A DNA stretch of 64,000 nt from positions 41,166 through 105,165 of the forward strand of contig WEDG01000719.1 of the NCBI GenBank assembly GCA_017591395.1, read 5' to 3'. The stretch comes from Schistocephalus solidus (lineage: Eukaryota > Platyhelminthes > Cestoda > Diphyllobothriidea > Diphyllobothriidae). A model generated the notes under the pieces. The model did not search any database and was not told where the DNA came from. It saw nothing but the letters and a program-made list of their open reading frames with translations. Positions 9,497 through 20,858 of the stretch are shown in pieces (position 1 is the first letter of the stretch; every line of letters starts with the position of its first letter). The translations under genes and the position numbers were made by a program.

Positions 9497-10547
9497 GTCA
9501 GTTTCGAGGCGATTAGCCCTCTTCTTCGTTTGGCTATGTGCATTTTTTGACTTTGCCAGTTGATTCGGGCTGACGACCCTGCACGTGACCCTGATAGCCC
9601 CAGGCAGAGTTTAGCTGTTTGCGCGAACACCATTTTTATGCTAACCATTGCCGCGCTCTTCGAGTTCCATAGTAACTCATATCCAATCAGACGTTTTTTT
9701 TCTCAACCATAGCTGGCTTTAGGGTGAGATTCTGAGAAAAAGGCTCAAGTGATAGATTTTAGGCACAATATTAGTCAAAAATTATACTCGTCTTCGAAGT
9801 CGTTGCTTCACGAGCTATGCTGGTCATTTTGTTTTCGGGTCGGAAGCACAATAGCCGAGTCCCTCCAAGATAGTCAAATCAAGACCTCCTGCGTTATGCG
9901 ACCCGTGGTAAGGGAAGAGGGGCATAAAGACAGGGAAAATATGGGGGGGGGGGGGAAAGAACAAAGGAAAAAGGCAAAATGCCACACCAGCCCAAAAGGT
10001 AAACAACGGGAGTGTGTCATGGCAACGCCCCACCCCCCTCGGTGAGCAGACACTAGCCAACCGGTCCAACAGGATGGCATTCAGCAAACGCCCCTTCCGG
10101 GTTATGAACAGCGGGCCACGCCGTGTTACCGAAGGACGAAAATATTAGACAGGAGGTAGGCAGTAGAGAATAAAGAAGTAGCAATCCCGGGTTTTTAAAC
10201 TAACCAAAATGGTCTACCGAAAGCAGGTTGAGGAGCAAAAAGTAAACCTATTCTGGAGGGAACCTCTAATTGTACTTCCAACGTTTTTGGATTAGTAGAC
10301 ACTGAAACATACGGTGACGCGAAATCGGAGCAAATTAACTTCTGCCCAAGTTCTCCGCTTCAATTAAAATGCACTCTATGGGAACGTGGGCAACCTGACT
10401 GTGAAAGTTAATTTCTTATATATTTACGACAGTTTCATTATCAGAAATCAGGGTTTTTGCTTGTTCTTCTGAACATGAAACCCGAAAATACCCTTTTATT
10501 TAATCATTTTGTTCTATTTTGCAATACTGTGCATTCATTCTGCACAG
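9497..10547. other. IFT54 intron
   Basis: Intron with GT...AG borders. It contains a 13-base G run at 9943-9955. The ORFs across this stretch lack any recognisable domain. Confidence 0.6.
9943..9955 (+). repeat. G homopolymer (13)
   Basis: Thirteen consecutive G within an IFT54 intron, followed by purine-rich AAAGAACAAAGGAAAAAGG. Its length is likely to be uncertain in sequencing. Confidence 0.95.
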
Positions 10548-10630
10548 GCATACTGGTAACGAAAATCCTCCAATCTAAGGAAGAACTTGGTGATGGAAGT
10601 TTTGTCCCTGGAGAACGTGGTGCGTCAAAA
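10548..10630 (+). CDS. IFT54: IFT54 exon with conserved G-LV-KIL motif
   Basis: Between a TGCACAG acceptor and a GTGAGT donor, 83 nt continue the previous exon in phase 1 (G plus GC). They give H-GILVTKILQSKEELGDGSF, then VPGERGASK, ending in phase 0. This matches the KHGGLVKKILETKK-type segment that follows the acidic patch in animal IFT54. The perfect phase fit on both sides supports the gene model. Confidence 0.82.
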
Positions 10631-11512
10631 GTGAGTTCTAGGGGATTTGTGATCCGCCTTTTACTCTTAACTAGAAATTGGTTATATTGTAGCTGATAAT
10701 GCACAAGTAACACTCAGTCAACTTTTGCAAAAAGCCCCTTTTTACAAAATGGGAATAATCAACACGTTGACACGCAAATATAGCGGGACACCGCCGATCG
10801 TTTCATTGGAGCAACTTACACACCCGTTTACTTTCTGTGCTTGCTGCTGTAAAAACACCAGTGCACTTCGGAAACGCTCAAGCATCCTTTTCCTAACGAG
10901 CCAGCCTTGCAGCAGGTGCATTCAAGAGCTCGAAGGATGAGGGTATTTCGCGAGACTTTCACAGGTTTAGATTCCTAAAACCCCAAGAATTCTTCTGCCA
11001 TTTTGGTTCTCATATTAAGTAGGGAACCAATACTGTCTACATTTTCACATAGCATAATGTACCTGGCATCTCACGAATGGACGCAAATATGCCAGCCTCA
11101 GGTGGAAGCGCGCTCACGGGGACAGTGCGTCTAGTAACTCAGGCGAAACACGTGTCTTGGCTTTTAGCTAGTTAATGTGCTGGATAATTTCGCGAGTTAT
11201 ACTACTGACTGCTTGTTGACAGCTTGTGATTATTAGGCGGTTATTCGGCAGTGGTTGATGGACTTCGGCCCCAATTCTGTTATAAAATGTCGGCCTGCAC
11301 CTTATAGACCCTTCAATATACTGATCAGCTCCAAGTTAAAAATTAATTTCTGAGGAAAGTAAGAAGCTGTAGTTTTTTTAGTCTAACAAAGAGAAGGGGA
11401 TAGGCGTGGAGGGTGAGAGGCTAGGGTTCGTGGTAAGGCTGAGTCCACGCCGCTTCACGGCGTCGTGATGGCATGCGTCCTAGGGTAATAACGTCTTTCT
11501 GGGTTTTTGGAA

Positions 11513-11938
11513 TTACAAATGGCATTGAATAACCTCCTCGTTTTCGTGACACAGGAGAAGACCCCATCGTGTCCTCTCCTCGGTCATTGGCATTGAACCC
11601 ACGACTCTTGACTGAATACAGCTGATCTGTGTACTTCCTTTTTGCAATGTGTCATGGATGATCTCAAAAGCCATTTGATAGTCACCCATCTCAATGAGAC
11701 TATCAATTTGCGATAGATCTGCCTGTTGAGAAACTCTTTCGCTTTTAAAGAAGAACATGGATGCATGGTGAAGAAGGCTGGCTAGTTGCCAGGCCTGTTG
11801 AAATGTAAGCGAAAGCGTGGTGACGAATCTCCTGGAGTATCCATTCCTTGTCAATTTGTCCCGAAGACGCCATAATTCTCGTACTCGTCCCGCAGACTCA
11901 CTGAAATGTGTTTTTACCAATGGAGCACTTGGCGCCAC
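11513..11938 (-). other. Unrecognised 141-codon ORF in IFT54 intron
   Basis: An open antisense frame reading MAPSAPLVKTHFSESAGRV at its start and SLIEMGDYQMAFEIIHDTLQ in the middle. I do not recognise a family. The sequence CATTGAACCCACGACTCTTG inside it and the tRNA-like B box 250 bp away suggest that it lies in a short repeat rather than a host gene. Confidence 0.2.
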
Positions 11939-12699
11939 GGTATATAGATGCGAAAAGGCAACTCAGGCCCTCGGCTACCATAGTAACCCCCAATGGCGCA
12001 TAAATTCAGCTGTGTTAGAGCACTCTCTAAAAGGGTAAACAACATTGCAGCGAACCTGACGGACGAATACAAGAACTACAACATCTTCGGGATTCCCAAA
12101 CAGTCTCTGATGATGGCCTGGTATCTTTCTAGTCTACGAGTAGTGCCAAGTATTTGGGGTCGGCAGAGCCAAGATTCGAACCGTTTTTAGTCTGGAGTGT
12201 TGATATTCTTGACAATTGTGCAATATGTAGTTATTCCGGGTTCTATTAATTCGACCTCTTTTCCTATGTTTGCGACGCTTCTTATGTGTTTATATAATGT
12301 AAATGTGACCAAAATACCACATAACATTTCCGAAGTGAAGCTATATATTTTCACAGTCATTATTTTGAAATTATCGCTTTTTATCATTAAAATATACTTT
12401 GACAAAAATCAAGTCAAACTCCTTTGCTGCACAACTCAATCAAACGTGTCAACTGGACTTCCCCTCTGGGTCTTCGGAATAAATGTTTAGAGCGACACAT
12501 TGACTATTGTGCATCCTTCTCCCAAGACATTTATTCCCCTTTAAGATACTGGCTTTTAAATGAACTTCCTTCCAGCCGCCTGCAAAACCAACACTAAAAA
12601 TGGCTACTTAAGTAGTTTGCATTTTGGAAAGGACGAAATTTTCTACTAACTGAGTAGAGGAAAGGATACTTTCGATTGTGTTTTCTACAAAATATATTT

Positions 12700-12920
12700 G
12701 AATTTATAAGGGCTTCGAAAATCAATGAGAAAAACGTACACTTGTTAAGTTGTCCTTCCTTTGTTTGGATTTTGCAGGCAGCCAGCAAGAGTCTCGTTCA
12801 AAAGCCAGCATCCTGTGATTAGGTTACACGATAATAAAGTTTAGAGCTAAACTTCAGTATTTTTTTCGAATCGAAAAATGTTTCAGAATTTTGGTTAACA
12901 TTTCATGCGATAGGCAATTT
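12700..12920 (+). repeat. Dispersed AT-rich repeat D, copy 1
   Basis: Shares diverged blocks with 15080-15320 in direct orientation and 14440-14645 in inverted orientation: TCGAAAATCAATGAGAA, a GTTCAAA..GCCAGCATCCT-like block, and TTTTTTCGAATCGAAAAATG followed by TTTCAGAATTTTGG. Confidence 0.6.
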
Positions 12921-13090
12921 AATAGTGGCCGTACAGCTGTGGCGTTTTCCCCATGACTATTGAAATATGCCATATGTGCTGTTAAGCAAGCGGTACTTTT
13001 TAACGCTTCCGCATGTTGACGCCCGCGACAGCAAGTCTGCTTTTCCCCAGCTAGGCCTACTTGTCTCTATTTCTACTCTCCTGTCATTAG

Positions 13091-13326
13091 GGTCCGGCTG
13101 CTCTCACCGTCACAGTTGACGAGGCCGCACGAAAACGTGAAAGACAGGCAACGGAACGCGAAATGGAGCGCCTCTCACAGGCTCTGCAGTCTCTAACACG
13201 TTCTGCCCTGCCGCTGGGAAAACTAGTCGATTTCCTGCAGGAGGACCTCGAAAGCATGCAAACGGAGTACAGAGAATGGAAGGCCGAAGATCAGCGTCTG
13301 CAGTTGCAACTCAATATGGTTTTAAA
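13091..13326 (+). CDS. IFT54: IFT54 exon, coiled-coil with SALPLGK motif
   Basis: A CATTAG acceptor and a GTAATG donor bound 236 nt, phase 0 in and phase 2 out. It reads AARKRERQATEREMERLSQ, then the family hallmark SLTRSALPLGKLVDFLQED, then LESMQTEYREWKAEDQRLQ, then LQLNMVL. The string CxSALPLGKxxDYIQEDVDAM is typical of the C-terminal coiled coil of TRAF3IP1/IFT54, which pairs with IFT20. Stopping instead at the in-frame TAA at 13328-13330 would truncate the coiled coil, and the next exon supplies the rest. Confidence 0.92.
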
Positions 13327-14439
13327 GTAATGTAATCGAATCACCGTCGGAAATCATGGGTGGCTCTGAACTCACAGAGCACCTTTCCGCATAGGATCTA
13401 AGTTCCAGAATTTCGGCTTGTAATACTACGTGTAGTATCCTGATTGACTCATGCATAAAAGATACCCTTTTTACTGATAGAAACGAACAGGCGAGTTCCA
13501 CGAAGCATTTCAGAAGAAGAAGAAGAAGAAGAGGTGATCGGTGGAGCATGCTACATGCGATCGCTGATACCCTTGTTAGTCTAGTCACAGTTGTTATCAA
13601 GGACGCAAAATTTTTCTCCAAAGGCCCAACCAAATATGCCTTTCAAGTGTTCTTGCTTGCGACATCTTTGCAAATGCAGTTAAGTATCCGGTTCTGCACA
13701 ATACCTTGTAGTTTTTTTTCGAATCACTCAAACACGCAGTCACGCAGCGGAATCAAATGCTTCGTAACAACAAATTCATCCGTTTTCCTTTCTCAAATTA
13801 GTGTGTGGCATCCCATTTACGGAAAAGACAAACATTGGACTGTTTTTTGGCCTCTTTTCTGATCTGTATCGCTTTTTGAGCTAAAACTCCTTTATAAGGC
13901 ATAGACTGCGGCGGTTGGGTTTGTGATTGAAGGATCTGTGCTTATTGATTTCCAGGTGCTGTTTTCGTCTTTGACTTTTTATGTGTTGTTGAAGCGTTTC
14001 GGGGGGGGACCGGAGATAAGTCATGTTGAATTAATATTTTTTTAAAAATGGGTCATAACTACATTTACTCTTCTTAATACGATAAAGTTATCCCTAAATG
14101 TCGAAAAAAGCAACACGAAATCAGCTTGGCCCAATCGGAAATATTCTGAAGCCTGGTACATGGATATCGTGAGAGGAACAAACACGAAGCGCTTATTAAC
14201 TAAAGTACGTGGTACGACATCAAATCAACAAGTCAGTGCTTTTTATAACCAAATTCCTAAATGCGATGTCCACTTGACACGTTTTGGTTTCAGCAATCGT
14301 CATCCTTTTTGCCCTGTCTTTTTCGAGCGCTTCCTCCCCACAACAGCGTTTGCACGCCTGACTTTTCCTCATCACTGTTTGCTGAACGCCTATGAAAACC
14401 ACCAACAGTAGATTTGTAATCCCATGAAACTATAACGGA

Positions 14440-14645
14440 AATTCTAAAATTTGTCTCCCATGAGAAAAAAGCTTACTTAAGTAGGGTTGTAATATCGTGT
14501 GGCATAACCCCAAGACATTTCAGTTGCATTAGGAAGCCGCCTTTCGAAAGAACATCTTTTCGAAAATCTGCAAAAATACACTCTAAAACGGCTGCTTATG
14601 TAGTATTGCCTTTTCTCGTTGATTTTAGATGTCCTTTTACATGCA
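14440..14645 (-). repeat. Repeat D, copy 2 (inverted arm)
   Basis: Its reverse complement matches 15080-15285. Both carry AACTGAAATGTCTTGGG, a CGAAAATCGATGAGAA-like block (AAAATCAACGAGAAAAGGCA here), TACTACATAAGCAGCCGTTT against TACTACTCAAGTAGCCGTTT, and GTGCAT/GTGTATTTT blocks. The loop between the two arms is about 430 bp. Confidence 0.7.
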
Positions 14646-15079
14646 AATATATTTCATAGATAACATGCATAACATCTGTTTGCTTATATTCAGTTTGTTC
14701 GGTTTTGAAAAACCGCATTGATTAATTATTTTGTGTTCGACCTGCCGTTCAGAGTTTCCAAACTGCATGCTGTATACATTTCATTTAAGGAAAATCACGA
14801 ATTTCTCTACACTATGAGGAAGGCGTTATACATTGCTTATAAAATTTTGCAATGGGTCAGGAACATGTTGTATACTTACTGAGCACCATTAATAAATGGA
14901 CAGATAGGATGCTTTGTGAATGGAAATTTCACGGTCTTACCAAATCTTATAATTAGAAACGTTTTGAAAACCGAAAGATATCCGTTCTCTATGAATTTAC
15001 TTTAGATAAGTTCTAATGTTCTACGTTATGAGTATAAGAAAGAATAGTTCACTGTATCTTTTCGATAGAATATATAAGA

Positions 15080-15320
15080 ATTTATAGGAGCATCGAAAAT
15101 CGATGAGAACATTGCATACTACTCAAGTAGCCGTTTATACAAAGTGCATTTGGCAGAGTATCGGAAAGAAGCTTGTTCAAAGGGTGACATCCTAACGTAA
15201 CTGAAATGTCTTGGGACTACGGATAATGATAATTACTGTTGCAACTCTATTTAAATAGTTTTTTTTCGAACCGAAAACAGATTTCAGAATTTCGGTCAAT
15301 ATCTAATTGGACAGCAAATC
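15080..15320 (+). repeat. Repeat D, copy 3 (direct arm)
   Basis: Partner of the inverted arm at 14440-14645, and a direct homologue of 12700-12920 (TTTTTTTTCGAACCGAAAACAG and TTTCAGAATTTCGG). It could be a MITE-like or decayed element. No target-site duplication is clear by eye. Confidence 0.65.
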
Positions 15321-15647
15321 TACTGTATTAGCTACGACCGTGGCTCTTAAAGGTTCAGTGGAGCCAGGTTCAAACCTCGGGTGCGCCAGCATCTCTCGTT
15401 CGGATATGGCTGGCTGTTGCTCGTCAATAAATCGTAAATGGATCTTCCAGCATTATTGTGCTATGTTGATATGACTTATCGACTTGCGTGACATGCTCCA
15501 ATATTGACCACGAACTCTCCTAAGACCAGTATTTGTCTGCAATTCTTTACTAAAGGATGATAAAAGAGACAGAGGAGACGTTAGTCCCCACTTGGATACG
15601 AGATGACGACGAATGAAAATCTATATTTCCGAAAATTCCACCATCGT

Positions 15648-15692
15648 AGCTCGACCGTCATAGTCCGACGACATCCACAGTATGCTATAATA
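15648..15692 (-). repeat. Repeat A, 3'-end fragment
   Basis: GCTCGACCGTCATAGTCCGA followed by CGACATCCACAGTATGCT is the reverse complement of the last 40 or so bases of repeat A (..ACGGTGGACAT..CGGACTACGATGGTCGA). Confidence 0.7.
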
Positions 15693-15918
15693 CGATGCTA
15701 TAACACCGCAATATTATAATATAATCCGGTATCTAAATTTGTGCGAAAGTAACTGGCATTAAGGCCCTTTAGTCATGTTGGTTAGAAAAACCTCAAACAA
15801 CTGTATGAATCAGACAATACACACAGTCGCTGTTGTCTTCTGTTTTTTCGTAGAAGTATCTCTGTCCTTCAACCTAAAATTAGGCCTAATTAGCTTGTCT
15901 TTTTGTGCGCCTTTGCAG

Positions 15919-16078
15919 CCAAACAGATTCCAACCTGGATCCCCTTCGGGAAGAACTCCGTCAACTTGAGGAAAAGAAACTCAAATACCGACAGACGATT
16001 GCAAATCTAAAGGCAAATATTTTCAGAAATGATGCGGCTATTCAAAAAATGGTGACACAGGCGGTAGAACGATCTTAA
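15919..16078 (+). CDS. IFT54: IFT54 terminal exon, end of coiled coil
   Basis: A TTTGCAG acceptor with a good pyrimidine tract, 160 nt to the TAA stop. It joins in phase 2 and reads QTDSNLDPLREELRQLEEKK, then LKYRQTIANLKANIFRNDAA, then IQKMVTQAVERS-stop. The end of animal IFT54 has the same pattern (PLKAEL..LE....Q...I...KANIL.NE.KIQKMV). All four phases from exon 9325 onward agree, so the C-terminal half of the gene looks intact. The N-terminal CH-like domain would lie upstream of this window. Confidence 0.93.
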
Positions 16079-17449
16079 TAGGTTCCGGTTTTAATGGAGC
16101 ATGCTGTTACTTCTGTTCCAAACATGCGTCAGTTTCGATGTTCAGACTCTCGTGTTGTCGCGTTATTTTTCATTTCGACGTGAATTTTCGATTTGTATTT
16201 TTTTCCAACTACTTCGGTAGGTTATATTCGCTTTCATCGCGCCTCTGGCTGCCCTTTACTGTTCATTTATATAGGGAATTGGAACACTTTATAGGTTAGA
16301 CTATGGAGAGTCTGAAAGGACTTTTCTGCGGAATTTGCACCATAAGTCTCAACTCAAAGCCATCTTAACCAGATCTGCCGTTAAATATGAGTCAATATCA
16401 CAGTTCAGCTTGTTTTACCTCTTTTCATTAAGCATGTGTTATATATACCCTAAAATATGAACTCGGTCTTCCTACCATCGCATGGGATATGTGAAAAATT
16501 CTATCAATCAAGAAGTCCAATATAACCTTTCCACCCCTGCACGCAACACACTAAGACCTAGTGAGTTTTCCCATTTTGATCACTAGCAGTTTGATCCCGC
16601 GTTAGCAAATTTGAGAGATCCGAGGCGATAACTTGAATCATCGAACAGAACAACTCTTGCAGAGGCGCAGCCGTCATCTGTTGCAGTGGTAACATGACAC
16701 ACGCAGATTTCGAGTCCGCCAAACGTCAGCCCATGACCGATTGGCTCGGCACGCCATGTCCTAATTTTGTGCATTTAGCGCTGTGACAATGGCGCACCAA
16801 CTAATCTCTCCCAAACTTCAGCATTTCAATAAACCTGTTCTGGTGAGTCTTTCCTCTTTCTGTGATTGATTTGCCGTATTACCATCACAGATTGCAGCCG
16901 GAGGTTCAGGTACGTGTGGCGCCGATTTTGTGCGGCTACGGGAGATTCGGATCATTGGTGGACTGCCCAGCTTTCCCAACGCGGTTTCTATCTCCCCAAT
17001 TTTTTTAAGTGTTACGCCAGTTTTCTTTGGCCGGGTGGGATAGGGTACGCCAGTCTCATTGTATATTTATATATTACTGACTGCAATTGAGAAGCTTGCA
17101 AAATTACACAGTTATTCCGTTGAGGCGGACATTATTCAGCTCAAATATTCCAACAAATTTTTCGGACCAAAAGCGAGCAAAACTTGTCTGGATTCTTTAG
17201 TCGATGTTTAGATATGAAGTTTTATCAGAATTTCAAAAGAGTTCCTGAACTTTTACTGATTTTTACGAGCGCCTTAGCTTTCCAACCATGTTCGCAGAAT
17301 ACTGATAGGATGCGCATTCTGTCGGTCAGTCGTGCCATGACTGTTCTTTATTTTCGTTCGAACAAATCCGCTACGACTGGTGACTTGATGATGTACTGAG
17401 TAGAACCCGACGTGACCCCTAACGAATTCATCAATTTTAGGCTTGTCGG
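16079..17449. other. IFT54 3' flank and intergenic
   Basis: Presumed 3' UTR and intergenic DNA. The first canonical AATAAA that I see is at 16828-16833. No other gene is evident. Confidence 0.4.
16828..16833 (+). promoter_or_regulatory. Candidate polyadenylation signal for IFT54
   Basis: AATAAA followed after about 15 bp by TGGTGAGTCTTTCCTCTTTCTGTG, a GT/T-rich stretch of the kind found downstream of cleavage sites. It lies 750 bp past the stop, which would give a long 3' UTR, so the assignment is tentative. Confidence 0.3.
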
Positions 17450-17630
17450 TGGTATGTATCCAACACAGAAAGGCTGGTTGTAAACGTGTACTGAGGACAG
17501 GAAACAGCCCAAGTGAGGAGTCTTAGGGGACACAGCAGGGTACATGGCAAAGCGGGAATGCCATAGGCTGAAGGATGACCAGTCAGAACAAAGGTGTTCT
17601 GTCACGTGTGGGGGCGTCACGTAAACTGCA
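17450..17630 (-). repeat. Gypsy element 3' LTR
   Basis: On the minus strand it starts TGCAGTTTACGTGACG and ends GGATACATACCA (TG...CA). It aligns with 20859-21078 across almost its whole length (AACACAGAA..GGCTGGTTGTA, AGTCTTAGGGGACACAGCAGG, TGGCAAAGCGGGAATGCCAT), but lacks about 39 bp present there. The flanking bases GTCGG match GTGGG beyond the other LTR at four of five positions, as expected of an aged 5-bp target duplication. Confidence 0.88.
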
Positions 17631-17711
17631 TCCCTCAGCCCGAAAGTGGACGGCTTCGCAGAGAGGAGGGGCAAATAAAGAAAAGGGAATGAGGGTTAGT
17701 TAATAAATGCT

Positions 17712-18405
17712 CTAATAGGTTTCGTCTTGAACTCGTTGGACGGGTTTGCGGATTCGGGTCGTTCTTCTCAGGGTGGTATTTTCGAACTCTGCGCCATTAT
17801 GCGGAGTTACTGGTTCCTCTGTCCCTAAGTTACTGCTGGACGGGGTAGAAGGATGCTGAAAAATAGACACCCCGGGTGGCGGCTTTGTAATAAGTGTAGG
17901 CCGTAGATATTCCGTCCTCGGGACGCCAGAATCAACATCAAGGGTTTCGGGTAGTTCTAACTTCCCGAATTCTTCCCTTTCTGTGTCCGTTCGGATGTGG
18001 ACTTGGTCCGGATGTCGACGCACAATTCTCCCATCTTCTAACGCCAATTGTACAATCTGTCCCTCCCTTCTTCGAACTGTTGCTGGATACCAGCTCGCTT
18101 CATGTTCCAGTCTCGTGTAGACACTTTTGTTAGGCAAGAAGATTCAAGGTCGCGTGTGCGCGTCATATCACGCAGTCATCTTCGTCTGCTGCTCATTTAT
18201 TTTATCATGCATTGAAGGATTAATTAGATCGAACCGTGTGCGCAACTGCCTCTTGAACATCAATTATGCAGGCGAAGAACCAGTTGAGTCGTTTGGGGTC
18301 ATGCGATATTTGAACAAAAAGCGTGACAGCTTCATGCTTAAAACCGCTTGCGTCTGTTTGGCTACCCCGTATTTTATCGTCTGAACCGCATTCTCGGCGA
18401 GAACA
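17712..18405 (-). pseudogene. Gypsy integrase C-terminus and polyprotein tail
   Basis: In the minus-strand frame from about 18400, ENAVQTIKYGVAKQTQ, LSMKLSRFLFKYRMTPNDST and GSSPA-stop-LMFKRQLRTRFDL match the last part of gypsy integrases (AE.AV.T.K ... FL..YR.TP...TG.SPAEL.F.R..RTR.D). A stop replaces the Glu of SPAEL. A second frame, 18137-17712, continues with TRLEHEASWYPATVRRREGQ and the basic tail RRTTRIRKPVQRVQ. The DDE catalytic core and zinc-binding head of the integrase are absent. Confidence 0.8.
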
Positions 18406-19905
18406 TTTGTCATATCCCTCGTTTTTCGCCCAGCAAACCTAATAGAGGTTTTCGGTCAGTGTGAATTTCGAATGGCCGGTTAAAAAGATACAAGTGGAAG
18501 CGTTGTAGGCCAGACATTATTGCTAAGGCCTCTTTATCTAACTGCGAATAGTTGTTTTCCGCCTGGGTCATGATTCTTGATGCAAAGGCAATCGGAATCT
18601 CGTCTCCAGAAGGCATTCGGTGCATGAGAACTGAACCCACGCCGTACGGGGATGCACCACATTTGAGTATGATAGGCTTTTTGGGGTCGTAGTGAATTAG
18701 GACTGAAGGAGGTAAGGGCCGCCTTTGATCGTTCAAAAGCGTTTTATTCGACTCCCTACCAGTTCCAGCAATGAATCTTTTCGAGTAATCGATAAAGGGG
18801 CTTCGAAATTGTAGCCGATCGATTCATAAATCGACTAAAGTGGGTAACCAATCCAAGGAATGAACACAACTGACTAATATTGTTGGGGCGAGGAGCCGTC
18901 TTTAAGGCTTTGAGCTTATTTTCGAGTGGGTGGAGACCAGTTTTATCTACCTTAATGCCAAGGTACTCCACCGAGTCTGCAAGGAAAGTGCACTCATCTT
19001 TCCTGAGTTTGAAACCTGCGTCTTCTAAACGTGCTAGCACTAGGTTTAGAGCCTAGGTGGCTCGGTTCAGACGGACCCGTTACTAATATGTCATCAAGAT
19101 ATGCGCAAACGTGAGGAATGTCCTCCACGGGACTATTAATCAAGCATTGAAATATACCTGAAGCAGAACTTACTCCAAATGGGATTCATTTGTATCGAAA
19201 TAAACCTTGGTGCGTATTCATGGTTGTGGCGTCTCGGGATTCGATATAAAGGACGACTTAGTTGTAAGCATGCTTCAAATCCAAAGTTGTGAATTTTCGA
19301 CCACCCGAGAGAGATGCGTACAGGTCCGCAATGCGTGGAAGAAGATAAGGATTTAGTTTAGTTGCTGAGTTGATCGTCAGCTTGTAGTCACCACAGATAC
19401 GTACGGTACCACCAGATTTAAGAACAGGGACTATTGGGGCCGCTCATTCCGAATACTGCACGGGCTCGATGATCGCTTTCCGTAAGCGGTCCAATGCCTC
19501 TTCGTCCTTCGGTGCGACTGCATAGGGGACTGACCAAGCTTTGCAAAGCCGAGGCCGGAATTCTGATGTAAATTGGAATTTCACAAGTGGGCGGTGGTAG
19601 TGTGTAGTAGAATCATCGTGAAATAATTCTCTATGATTTATCAACAGGGAATCTAGTGCGGGGTTAACACCAATCCGATGTACATAGGATAGCACAGAAG
19701 GCACACATTTTATCCAGTTCCGTCCGAGGAGATTTTGTTGTTGGCTTCCTTTGACTACATGAAACAGCAAATAGTGAAGTTCTCCATCACGCTCAACTTC
19801 GGCCGTAAAAACCCCTCGAAGTAGAACGAGCCGGAAGGAGATGGGGGACTTTCGGAAGAGAGCTCTCATTGATGAGAGTAACAACTGCGCCGGTGTCGAT
19901 GTCAA
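18405..19905 (-). pseudogene. Gypsy protease end, reverse transcriptase and RNase H
   Basis: In order on the minus strand: QQNLLGRNWIKCVPSVLSYV (protease end, 19905-19444), then KAWSVPYAVAPKDEEALDRL at the start of RT. VCAYLDDILVT, with the YLDD catalytic box, lies near 19110-19080. FLGLVTHFSRFMN and YLGIKVDKTGLHPLENKLKA (19040-18756) form the RT connection. RNase H follows with AYGVGSVLMHRMPSGDEIP-like and YSQLDKEALAIMSGLQRFHL (18736-18410). The RNase H breaks off after DRKPLLGLLGEKRGI at the deletion joint. RT copies genomic RNA to cDNA; here at least two frame breaks (about 19440 and 18750) block it. Confidence 0.9.
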
Positions 19906-19930
19906 ACTTCACAGGATGATCATCCACCGG
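19860..19930 (-). pseudogene. Gypsy aspartic protease active-site segment
   Basis: The minus-strand reading VDDHPVKFDIDTGAVVTLIN holds the DTGA active-site motif of retropepsins. A frame shift at about 19890 separates it from the downstream protease and RT frame. Confidence 0.75.
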
Positions 19931-20076
19931 AAGTGTAATAGTGTAGGGTGATTATAGCGGCGTTTTCGTTGAATACATTCGGAGTATCGCCTCGCCATCC
20001 ACAGCTGGATTCGGGTAGGTTGCATGCATAGTAGTGTTCGTCTGCAGACGTACACTCGTTCGGTGTGACCGATTTG

Positions 20077-20836
20077 CTAGCAAAACCGGCTAACTATCTT
20101 TTTATGTCTACAGTCCGACCATCGGACGTGGTGCTGACCGCAACGGTAGCAGGACGGTAGTTGAGTTGAAGGAACAGATGATTGCTGTTTAGATGAAATC
20201 CCGGCAGTGTTCGCCAGAGAGGAAGCCAATTCAGGTTCGAAGGATGATATCACTCCAGCGTTTGACTGATTCAGCTGCTGAAGGCTTTGCCGTACGCGCT
20301 CTTGATGAGAGGTGATATCACAGGCCTTCTCCCACGACAAATTTATCTTCTCTGATAAGAGATATTCCCGCACTTTTTCATGACGCGAACCAACGATCAA
20401 CTGCTGAACGACCATTGCCTATTCGAATTTGCCTGCCTTGATCTCTTCATATCTGCAGTCCTGGATGGCGAATGTCAGATTTGTAATAAAATCACCAATG
20501 CATTGATTGGATTCCTGACGCAGCTGACAACCGATAGCAGCTCAGAAAGATGTTGTTTTTTCCACCCCACGCTGCCTCGAGCTTTGTGAATGCTGTTTGA
20601 AAATCGGCAACCTCTTGCAACTTAAGGGCGTCGAAGTAACGTTGTGCCAACTCTCCTATAGGGGTTAGGAGGAGTTTTAATTTAGAGTTAGCGTCTAGTA
20701 TACACGTGGGTGACCACATTGGAATCAGTTGAATATAATCCTCAAATGTCTTTCTCCATTGTAACCATGAGTCCTTTGAGGATGTCGGAGCGTTTTTCGG
20801 CCAGAAAGGTAACGGTGTAGGCAATAATGAAGCCAT
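20077..20836 (-). pseudogene. Gypsy gag, two frames
   Basis: It starts with ATG at 20836, 22 bp inside the 5' LTR edge: LLPTPLPFWPKNAPTSSKDS, then WLQWRKTFEDYIQLIP, a flatworm-gypsy capsid-like start. After a frame break near 20490, a second frame (20415-20077) reads MVVQQLIVGSRHEKVREYLL, EKINLSWEKACDITSHQERV and the knuckle CYRCGQHHVRWSDCRHK, a CX2CX3HX5C variant of the nucleocapsid zinc knuckle. Gag would package element RNA. Confidence 0.8.
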
Positions 20837-20842
20837 GTTGGT

Positions 20843-20857
20843 TGAGTTGCGTCGCCA
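20843..20857 (-). other. Gypsy primer binding site
   Basis: On the minus strand, TGGCGACGCAACTC begins one base after the CA end of the 5' LTR and just before the gag ATG. It starts with TGG, as primer sites complementary to a tRNA CCA end do. The tRNA is not identified. Confidence 0.5.
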
Positions 20858-20858
20858 G

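Larger units (their letters stand above)
10631..13090. other. IFT54 intron
   Basis: Intron between phase-0 exons. It contains a 141-codon antisense ORF at 11513-11938 that I do not recognise, a tRNA-like B box on the minus strand near 12173-12182 (GGTTCGAATC), and one copy of a dispersed AT-rich repeat (about 12700-12920). Confidence 0.5.
13327..15918. other. IFT54 intron with inverted repeat
   Basis: Long AT-rich last intron. It holds two copies of repeat D in opposite orientation and a tiny antisense fragment of repeat A (15648-15692). No coding signal was seen. Confidence 0.6.

Noticed and set aside
13319..13330. Stop of IFT54 at the TAA at 13328
   Set aside because: Splicing at AAA|GTAATG two bases earlier joins in phase to the exon at 15919, whose sequence is the expected end of the family's coiled coil.
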